Origin: Methylophilus sp. 42
Lineage (GTDB): Bacteria > Pseudomonadota > Gammaproteobacteria > Burkholderiales > Methylophilaceae
Reading direction: 5' to 3'
DNA: 64,000 nt
Assembly (NCBI RefSeq): GCF_000384155.1
Contig: NZ_KB913031.1
Location: forward strand, 1,550,001 to 1,614,000
Part shown: piece by piece, positions 48,489 through 54,489 of the stretch
How the letters are laid out: the number at the start of each line of letters is the position of its first letter
Position numbering within the stretch: position 1 is the stretch's first letter
Made by a program: the position numbers and the translations under genes
Notes under the pieces: generated by a model
Databases searched by the model: none
Seen by the model: only the letters and a program-made list of their open reading frames with translations
What the model was told of the DNA's origin: nothing

Positions 48489-48605
48489 ATATATAGTATA
48501 AAACCGTCACTCATGCGGATCATGGGAAAAGCGGCTGAACTGGTTATCTTGGCGGACCACCAGAACAGCCTAACCAAACGTAACACTAACTAGGAGTATT
48601 ACATC

Positions 48606-48860
48606 ATGGCTACTGCCAATTCTAGCACCACGTCTGAAACAAATCAGATATTAGATATTCAATCAGAGAGTTTCACAGATAAAGTCCACATGAAGCTTGC
48701 GCATGTGGCTGCCATATTGGATTGCCTTTATGCGTTAGCCTGCCAAGATATTGAAAAAGGCATGGAATTAGGTTTGGGTGCAGGTTCGTTATCTTCATCG
48801 CTCGATTTGGCACTGCGCCAAATTGATGAGGCTCAATCTCTGTTGATGGAGGTCAAATAA
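48606..48860 (+). CDS. Small acidic helical protein 1, unknown
   Basis: The 84-residue protein is acidic, serine-rich at the N-terminus and then helical (KLAHVAAILDCLYALACQ, SLDLALRQIDEAQSLLMEV). TAGGAG precedes the ATG. Its stop overlaps the next start (TAATG), so three small genes in a row are coupled. The pattern of a helix with LxxAxxL followed by a second helix is repeated in the next protein, hinting at paralogy. No family is recognised. Confidence 0.7.
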   Translation: MATANSSTTSETNQILDIQSESFTDKVHMKLAHVAAILDCLYALACQDIEKGMELGLGAGSLSSSLDLALRQIDEAQSLLMEVK

Positions 48861-49123
48861 TGAATTTGAATGACTCAACAGTAGTAACCACTTCGGAACC
48901 TGGGCTTGATTTATCTGGCTTCACATTAGGACTCCAATATCAACTATACCAAACTGCCGCACTTGCAAACGCAGCTAAGGCTTTAGCTTTCGAAATTGAT
49001 GAAGATGCAAACAACCCTGTAATCCGTGTATTGCGGATTGTGCAAAGTAATCTGGAAAACATGGCTGCAGCGGTTGATGAATATGATTTCAAGCAATCTC
49101 AAACTAATAAGGCGAGGGGCTAA
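48860..49123 (+). CDS. Small acidic helical protein 2, unknown
   Basis: The 87-residue protein has YQTAALANAAKALAFEIDED followed by VLRIVQSNLENMAAAVDEYD, a two-helix layout like the preceding protein. Translation is coupled upstream (one-base overlap) and the next gene starts two bases after its stop. Function unknown; in integrated elements such short acidic proteins are often regulators or anti-defence proteins, but nothing here proves that. Confidence 0.68.
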   Translation: MNLNDSTVVTTSEPGLDLSGFTLGLQYQLYQTAALANAAKALAFEIDEDANNPVIRVLRIVQSNLENMAAAVDEYDFKQSQTNKARG

Positions 49124-49125
49124 CC

Positions 49126-49320
49126 ATGAATGTCATTGATCAGAAAGATAAGATATCGATGAACCTTGCCAAAATGCAAGCATTGTTAATATCCATCACT
49201 GGTGAAGGGTTTGATTCGTTTGAAACTATGAACCGGGAGTTGCAACATAACTTTCTAATAACTCTCTCAGACTTTGCCAACGAAACTAGGGAAGCCTGGC
49301 GTGAAGTTGAAACCTCGTAA
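49126..49320 (+). CDS. Small helical protein 3, unknown
   Basis: The 64-residue protein begins MNVIDQKDKISMNLAKMQAL and ends in a helix (LITLSDFANETREAWREVE). It is the last of three tightly packed small genes, with a GGCGAGG ribosome-site-like stretch inside the upstream gene. No family is recognised. Confidence 0.62.
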   Translation: MNVIDQKDKISMNLAKMQALLISITGEGFDSFETMNRELQHNFLITLSDFANETREAWREVETS

Positions 49321-49647
49321 TTGCTCTGTTTTCCAGCTTCAATATGATACGAAGTCAGTGCGAGCGCAATGCGTTCGCATGGTAAATGCATTATCAGCCA
49401 CACGTTATGGTGCACGAATCGTGTTTCGTTCGTTGCTGTGACAAGTGCGTGACAGGTCCGTGACAGCTTTAGCGACGTTGATTTATTTCTAATCGTTTGT
49501 GAGAATTGCTTTTATTTTTTAATTAATTAAATGTGATTTAACCGTTTAACCACACCTAGCATCAGCCTAATTAACTGATGCGAAAACTGGGCAACCCTAG
49601 TCCGGCTGGTGTGGTTTCCCCAATAGGGCAAACGCAAGGGGCGTGCT
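49321..49647 (+). other. Gene-free leader region with a candidate structured RNA
   Basis: The first half (49321-49540) has no recognised feature. From 49548 a set of pairings is visible, described as a separate ncRNA feature, ending just before the ribosome site AAGGGG (49637-49642) of the following gene. Confidence 0.45.
49548..49633 (+). ncRNA. Candidate structured RNA or regulatory leader
   Basis: A perfect 9-base pairing AACCACACC (49548-49556) with GGTGTGGTT (49608-49616) encloses a perfect 7-base hairpin GCATCAG / CTGATGC (49559-49581) and a short GGG/CCC hairpin (near 49589-49597). A further hairpin GTTTCCCC-AATA-GGGCAAAC (49614-49633) shares bases with the outer stem, and its CCCC could pair with the AAGGGG ribosome site that follows. 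This looks like a multi-helix RNA that may control the next gene; a C4-type antisense RNA of phages is one alternative. Confidence 0.45.
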
Positions 49648-50508
49648 GTGAATTATTTTCCATTTAATCGGAAGTTGGTAATCGATTATAAAGTAGACGA
49701 TAAGCATCTTTCGATCACTGGACTCTTTATAACTGAGGTTTTAAAGACCGCTACTAATCAGGCTGGCGAATTAATCCCGGATGAAATAACCAATCCACAA
49801 CTGTTAAACCCTGATTATTTAATGCGGGGCAGGTTAGAAGAGTTAAACCAATCCGCATTTAGACACCTAACTGAAAAAAAATGGGGGCCAGATCAAATTC
49901 GCAATGGCTTAACGGTTATAAGAACTTATCTATGGGATTATTGGACGGAGTTTACTAACTATTATCTAGAAGAAAATGAGACAGAGGATGATTTTTACAC
50001 TGGATCGCAAGCTGGAAATAAAGGCCCTAAGTCTTTTAGAACATGGATGAACAATTCGGATCCAATTTTCCCCCTTGAATATGCACCTGATGATTGGATG
50101 GATAGCACTGATTGGGCAGATAAAAAGCCTAGTTCTTGGTTGGACATTTATGCACTAGTCAGCTTGTGGTCAGTTGATGAGGCAATTGTATATCTGAACT
50201 CTAATGATGTTTTCAAAGCAACTGTATGGCAGGAGAGAGCATCAATATTGAATTTATTTTTTACTTTAAAAAATCCTGTCGGGAAACCTGGCGCTGCTGG
50301 AAAAGCCAAGACATATGATCCACTAAAAGAACTCGTAAGAGAGTTAGTCACTGTAAAAAACTATCCAAGTAGAAGGAATGCTGCAATGAGCATTGCACCT
50401 GCAATAGTTGCAAAAAGCAAAGAGTTAAATATGTATTTTAGTAAGGACAACGCCCCGCTCACGATTGCTAAATGGCTGAAAGAAATGGGCCTTCCGAAAA
50501 AAATATAA
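49648..50508 (+). CDS. Hypothetical protein of the mobile element
   Basis: A 286-residue acidic, aromatic-rich protein starting at a GTG with AAGGGG 5 bases upstream. Visible stretches include LNPDYLMRGRLEELNQSAFR, WGPDQIRNGLTVIRTYLWDYW and a C-terminal basic/helical part ending APLTIAKWLKEMGLPKKI. There is no signal peptide or membrane segment. I do not recognise the family. It stands between the candidate structured RNA and the AlpA-type gene, so it could be an early-region regulator or replication function, but this is a guess. Confidence 0.65.
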   Translation: MNYFPFNRKLVIDYKVDDKHLSITGLFITEVLKTATNQAGELIPDEITNPQLLNPDYLMRGRLEELNQSAFRHLTEKKWGPDQIRNGLTVIRTYLWDYWTEFTNYYLEENETEDDFYTGSQAGNKGPKSFRTWMNNSDPIFPLEYAPDDWMDSTDWADKKPSSWLDIYALVSLWSVDEAIVYLNSNDVFKATVWQERASILNLFFTLKNPVGKPGAAGKAKTYDPLKELVRELVTVKNYPSRRNAAMSIAPAIVAKSKELNMYFSKDNAPLTIAKWLKEMGLPKKI

Positions 50509-50518
50509 TGTTTGCAAG

Positions 50519-50605
50519 CAAGTGTTATACGTTTGCAAAGTAGACGTATAACGTCAACACGCAAACAGTCTATCTCTCAAATTGTTAGTCCCTGATGATT
50601 GCACC
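50519..50605 (+). promoter_or_regulatory. Dyad-containing control region upstream of the AlpA-type gene
   Basis: A perfect 9-base inverted repeat, GTTATACGT (50524-50532) and ACGTATAAC (50544-50552), has arms 11 bases apart. It is accompanied by two direct copies of TTTGCAA (50520 region and 50533-50539) and an inverted GCAAA. This is the pattern of a repressor operator. Confidence 0.5.
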
Positions 50606-50632
50606 TGATTCAAACAAGTGCAAGGAACTAAC

Positions 50633-50866
50633 ATGCGGATTAAGACAGACCTAGTTTCAAATCCATCTATTCTAGGATTTGATCGTTTATCAGATGATGC
50701 TTACATACGTCCTAAAGAGTGCGCCAAATTACTTGGCGTATCGGAGGGTACGTTCTGGCGCCTCGTAAAAGATAAAAAACTACCCACTCACAAGTTCACC
50801 TCAAGAACGACTTCGGTTCGCGTTGGCGCTCTACGCGATTTCATGGCCGGGAAAGTGGGTGGCTAA
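50633..50866 (+). CDS. AlpA/excisionase-type DNA-binding protein
   Basis: The 77-residue protein contains the MerR-like winged helix of the AlpA family: YIRPKECAKLLGVSEGTFWR, then LVKDKKLPTHKF and SVRVGALRDFMAGKV. AlpA-type proteins act as excisionases or activate the integrase of P4-like elements. The start at 50633 has AAGGA 7 bases upstream; a GTG at 50618 is in frame. The next gene begins directly at its stop. Confidence 0.82.
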   Translation: MRIKTDLVSNPSILGFDRLSDDAYIRPKECAKLLGVSEGTFWRLVKDKKLPTHKFTSRTTSVRVGALRDFMAGKVGG

Positions 50867-51169
50867 ATGAAAGATAAAAAAATACCGCCCCATAAAGAGG
50901 CGGCTTTCAAAGATATCTGTGAAAAGTATAAGGGCAATGCAGCCAAACAACAATGCCTGCGATTATTAGCCGCGCTGAATCTTTTTAATTTAAACACTTA
51001 CGAAGCCAGTAGGGGATTGAGCATTTACCATCCCCCGGCTCGAATGATGCAGCTTCGCAGGCAAGGTAACCATATTGATACCGCCTGGGAAATAATAGAA
51101 GACGAAAACGGCAATAAACACCGTGTTGGCTGTTATGTACTGCAGCGTCAAGCACTAGAAGGGGTTTGA
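50867..51169 (+). CDS. Helix-turn-helix / winged-helix protein of phage type
   Basis: The 100-residue protein carries QQCLRLLAALNLFNLNTYEAS and ARMMQLRRQGNHIDTAWEII, a winged-helix domain often found in prophages and integrated elements. It ends with a short beta-rich wing (NKHRVGCYVLQRQ). It begins at the stop of the AlpA-type gene, and the next gene starts close to its end. Role in DNA binding is inferred from the fold. Confidence 0.75.
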   Translation: MKDKKIPPHKEAAFKDICEKYKGNAAKQQCLRLLAALNLFNLNTYEASRGLSIYHPPARMMQLRRQGNHIDTAWEIIEDENGNKHRVGCYVLQRQALEGV

Positions 51170-51174
51170 CATGT

Positions 51175-51651
51175 ATGGCCAAACCCAAGAAAAAACATGG
51201 GGTTGCTTGCCTTGGTACGTATCAACCTTTCCCCACAGACTTTCTGAAGTCGAGGGCATGTGCAGAGCTATCACCACTGGCACTAAAGCTGTTGATCGAC
51301 ATGCTGGCTACGCTAGGACCCAACTCACACAGAAATGGGGATATTTCCATAGCTCCAAAGCTAATGGCGATCCGAGGATGGTCAAGCAGAAGCAGCCTAA
51401 ATGCTGCAATGAACGAGCTTTTGACTTATGGCCTCATCGAAAAAACAAGGCAAGGCAGTCGCCTAGATTGCAGTCTTTTTGCCATAACTCTTTATCCACT
51501 CAGTTGCGATATGAAGAAACTGGATGTGTCTTCAGAGACATACAAACAAACAGACTTCATGGGGCCGAATGTGAAACTGGCAGCACCTCCAACACCGGAC
51601 CGCCCAGCTAAATGGAGACAGCCAAGAAAATTAAATTCAGATGACCCATAA
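51175..51651 (+). CDS. Winged-helix protein of mobile elements, unknown role
   Basis: The 158-residue protein starts with a basic MAKPKKKHGVACLGTY. It has a DNA-binding-type helical core (LSPLALKLLIDMLATLGPN, then IRGWSSRSSLNAAMNELLTYGLIEKTRQGS), a winged-helix arrangement known from plasmid and island replication or control proteins. The tail is proline/arginine-rich. I chose the ATG at 51175 because GAAGGGG precedes it; a TTG at 51166 is the alternative. It is the third gene of the alpA unit. Confidence 0.65.
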   Translation: MAKPKKKHGVACLGTYQPFPTDFLKSRACAELSPLALKLLIDMLATLGPNSHRNGDISIAPKLMAIRGWSSRSSLNAAMNELLTYGLIEKTRQGSRLDCSLFAITLYPLSCDMKKLDVSSETYKQTDFMGPNVKLAAPPTPDRPAKWRQPRKLNSDDP

Positions 51652-51652
51652 A

Positions 51653-51782
51653 GGGACGAAATGCGTAGAAGCCACTGCACTTTGTACCTTTGGGGGACGA
51701 ACTCTAAATTTGAAATTCCTGAAATTGGCTACTTTGTCCCCTCAAGGAACAAACCCCGCTGTTTTGATAATTTCATTGTCCC
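51653..51782 (+). repeat. Four GGGACRAW motifs spaced about 40 bases
   Basis: GGGACGAA lies at 51653-51660 and 51694-51701, and the inverse TTTGTCCC / ATTGTCCC lies at 51733-51740 and 51775-51782. Start-to-start spacings are 41, 39 and 42 bases, near four helical turns. Two copies on each strand suggest operator or replication-protein sites in the 244-base gap before the PC4-like gene. Confidence 0.5.
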
Positions 51783-51895
51783 CCCACGGGTCACCTATCT
51801 AGATTAACCATCTGTACCTGTTTTTCTGGAGACCCAAACCTGTTTTTTTTAGTTGTTTTTGTAGTGCGCATTTTAGCCAATGAAAGGTGTGCTGA

Positions 51896-52105
51896 ATGGA
51901 CAAATTAATCGGAGTAATTCCAAAAAACGATGTGGCTGAGGTAAGAGTCATGACGACAAATTTCCAATCTCGACCAGTGCTTGATATCAGGGTCTGGTTC
52001 ATCCCTAGTAATGCTGTCGATTTCGTTCGTAGTCGTAAGGGCGTAACTGTTGATTTAAGCAAGGTCCCTGACCTCATCAGCTTGTTAGAAAGGATAGGTA
52101 AATAG
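51896..52105 (+). CDS. PC4/p15-like single-stranded DNA-binding protein (tentative)
   Basis: The 69-residue protein has the spacing of the PC4-type fold: EVRVMTTNFQSRPVLDIRVWF, then SRKGVTVDLSKVPDLISLLERI. PC4-like proteins bind single-stranded DNA and occur in many phages and bacteria. The match is by pattern only. It ends one base before the next gene, so it is transcribed with the virion-protein genes. Confidence 0.5.
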   Translation: MDKLIGVIPKNDVAEVRVMTTNFQSRPVLDIRVWFIPSNAVDFVRSRKGVTVDLSKVPDLISLLERIGK

Positions 52106-52106
52106 T

Positions 52107-53669
52107 ATGGCAAAGATTCCAGTAGGTAATTTTGGGAACAATGTTGCGCAGGGCTCGCCTGCTGCACGGTTGACCCCATCAAATAGCACCGAGGGGCTAG
52201 TCCAGTTTGGAAACAAAATGATGCAGATTGCTGCTGATTTGAATGAGCAATCAGCGCTCACCGAGGCAACAACTACGTTTTACGGAGCCAGGCGCGAACT
52301 GACTGACCTGCTCACTAAATACAAAACAACTGCAGTGGACTCAAAGGGCAAACCCATATTCGAAAATGGCATGACTGAGTTTGAGTCAGATTCAGCAAAG
52401 ATTCTCAGGAAATACACTGGGGAAGCCAAATCGAGTCTAGCCAGAAATATGGTGGCCAAGCAGCTTGCAAAAACTATTGAAAGTGATCGCGAAAGCCTTG
52501 GCGAGCATTTCATCAAGCAGAAGAAAGACTGGAATTACACCAGCCTATTTGATAACTACAAAAAAGAGATGCAAGCCGCAAATCTCCCCGGCGTTGAAAA
52601 CACACTGGGTGTGATGGTCCAAATCGGTGCCATCAATACAGAGAAAGCTTATGAATTGAAGGGACAGGCTGAATCGAGCATTGAATATGGAAACATGTTC
52701 ACAAACATCAATGCTGCTCAAACCAAGGATCAATTGTTTGAAATTAGGGGGAAGCTGGGCGTTTACAACCCTAAGCTATCAAAAACTGACAATGAATCCT
52801 TGATGCGCCTAACCCAAAATCGCATCGATTCCATCGATAAAGAGGCAGATAGAACTGCGCACACTGAGCAAGAAAACGTCATTAAGCAACTAGATTCTGA
52901 CTATAGAGATGGCACGCTCACCGTTGAAAAGGTTAAGCAGTTTGAGCACAAGATTCCAGCAACTGAATACCGGCGGTTGCTTGCTTTGCCGCAAATCCAC
53001 TCCCTGCAAGGCGATATCAATGAATCAGATCAAGAAAACTGGGTGCAGCAGCTGGAACGGGACATGCTCATAAATAGCAGAAACCCCGGGCAGCTGGAAA
53101 AATTACGCGGAAGGGTCGTGGATCTCACTACTGGTTATGACCCTAAGACTGGTGTTTATGGCCCGCCGAAGCTGTCGAGAGACACAGGCATGAGACTCAA
53201 GGACGATATTGAAAGATATCAGCGTGAATTGCGTACGGAACGCCGGCAAAACGATGCTGATGTCCGCTTGCTCGGCAATGAAGAAAAGCGCCGCTCAGCA
53301 AGTGAGTATCGCGATGTCGAGCAGTTGTTAACCCGCGTAATCAGTGACTACAAAGACTCTCGAATCGGCCCTGATGCACAAAGAGACGCCTCCAAAACTG
53401 AGCTCCAACTGCGCGAAGATTTATTACGCCACAAGGATGACCCCACGAAGTGGTGGGACAACTTCAAAAAGAACCGTCAGGACCTTTTCAAGCAAACAAA
53501 GAGAATGCCTTCATTCGTTCCCATGGGGGCATCTGGAAAGCCAGACTTTGATGCTGCAAAACGTAACGTCCTAAAGAGCATGAAGGCGGACAGCAAGCCT
53601 GGAAGCAAGGAAAAGTACAACAAACAGTTTGATGAAATTATGCGATTGGAGCGTGAATATGACAATTGA
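52107..53669 (+). CDS. Phage virion/ejection-type helical protein 1
   Basis: The 520-residue, almost all-helical and highly charged protein starts MAKIPVGNFGNNVAQGSPAA. It contains long heptad-rich helices (FGNKMMQIAADLNEQSALTE, DRESLGEHFIKQKKDWNYTS). Such soluble helical proteins occur in podovirus genomes as internal virion (DNA ejection) proteins encoded just before two more ejection proteins, the arrangement seen here. This is inferred from layout and composition. It overlaps the next gene by 11 bases. Confidence 0.6.
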   Translation: MAKIPVGNFGNNVAQGSPAARLTPSNSTEGLVQFGNKMMQIAADLNEQSALTEATTTFYGARRELTDLLTKYKTTAVDSKGKPIFENGMTEFESDSAKILRKYTGEAKSSLARNMVAKQLAKTIESDRESLGEHFIKQKKDWNYTSLFDNYKKEMQAANLPGVENTLGVMVQIGAINTEKAYELKGQAESSIEYGNMFTNINAAQTKDQLFEIRGKLGVYNPKLSKTDNESLMRLTQNRIDSIDKEADRTAHTEQENVIKQLDSDYRDGTLTVEKVKQFEHKIPATEYRRLLALPQIHSLQGDINESDQENWVQQLERDMLINSRNPGQLEKLRGRVVDLTTGYDPKTGVYGPPKLSRDTGMRLKDDIERYQRELRTERRQNDADVRLLGNEEKRRSASEYRDVEQLLTRVISDYKDSRIGPDAQRDASKTELQLREDLLRHKDDPTKWWDNFKKNRQDLFKQTKRMPSFVPMGASGKPDFDAAKRNVLKSMKADSKPGSKEKYNKQFDEIMRLEREYDN

Positions 53670-54489
53670 TTACGATGATTCTACGAATGATTTTACGCAA
53701 GCTTTCCAACAAATGCGTGACGCTAGTTCTGACTTTTCGCAGTACCAGGAGCAGGAAGATCAGCGCCAGAAGATCGAAAGTGACGAAAAGTTTGAAAATG
53801 AGGCCTATGGCTGGATTAAATCACTCGGGATGGGTGATGCCATTCCCAGCCCTAAATCGTTCGACTACGCCTCAATGCTGCGCGATGGGGTCTATCCAAA
53901 GGCTGATAGTCAGGGACGGTTACCGCTTCCACCTCGATATTTCAAGAATGGCGCGGTCACCCTGGGCGGTGTCGATATCTCAAACATGCGAAAAATCACT
54001 AACCAGGCCACTACAGAAAATGGGGACGTGTTTGCCAATGCTCAACAAATAGACTGGGATGAGTTGAGCCCGCAGGAGAGAAATAGTATTCAAAGCTGGA
54101 TGGAGAGTGTTGGCCGCGATGATCATGTCAAATTGGCCGAACTCAATACAGGCACAAAGACAGACGTTCCCACCATCGGCAATATCCCAAGGAATGAGCT
54201 TGAAACATTGCTGGGTGACGCAGGAGCGCTTTTGCAGAATGTCTCTGAGGACAATCCGTTGCTTAAATTCCTATTCGGTGATGCCGGCAGTGTTGTGGAG
54301 GATATGAGTTATGGGTTTAGCCCTACAACTGGATCAGGACTCCAAACCACATTAAAGCCAGAGTCGGTCGATCTTGCAAACATCCTTCCATTTGCAACGC
54401 TCGGCGCCAAGCTAAGCAGGCTCGCTAAGGGGACTGCCGGAGCAGCAATGCTGATGCAATCAAATCAAACAAATTCAGGAGAGAAGTAA
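53659..54489 (+). CDS. Phage virion/ejection-type protein 2
   Basis: The 276-residue acidic protein starts MTIDYDDSTNDFTQAFQQMR. It has a glutamine/aspartate-rich first part, a central segment with a GGVDISNMRKITNQ stretch, and a C-terminal weakly hydrophobic region (ANILPFATLGAKLSRLAKGT) that could contact membrane. I chose the ATG at 53659 because GGAG precedes it within the upstream gene. It is sandwiched between two putative ejection proteins and coupled to the next gene (TAATG). No family is recognised. Confidence 0.58.
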   Translation: MTIDYDDSTNDFTQAFQQMRDASSDFSQYQEQEDQRQKIESDEKFENEAYGWIKSLGMGDAIPSPKSFDYASMLRDGVYPKADSQGRLPLPPRYFKNGAVTLGGVDISNMRKITNQATTENGDVFANAQQIDWDELSPQERNSIQSWMESVGRDDHVKLAELNTGTKTDVPTIGNIPRNELETLLGDAGALLQNVSEDNPLLKFLFGDAGSVVEDMSYGFSPTTGSGLQTTLKPESVDLANILPFATLGAKLSRLAKGTAGAAMLMQSNQTNSGEK

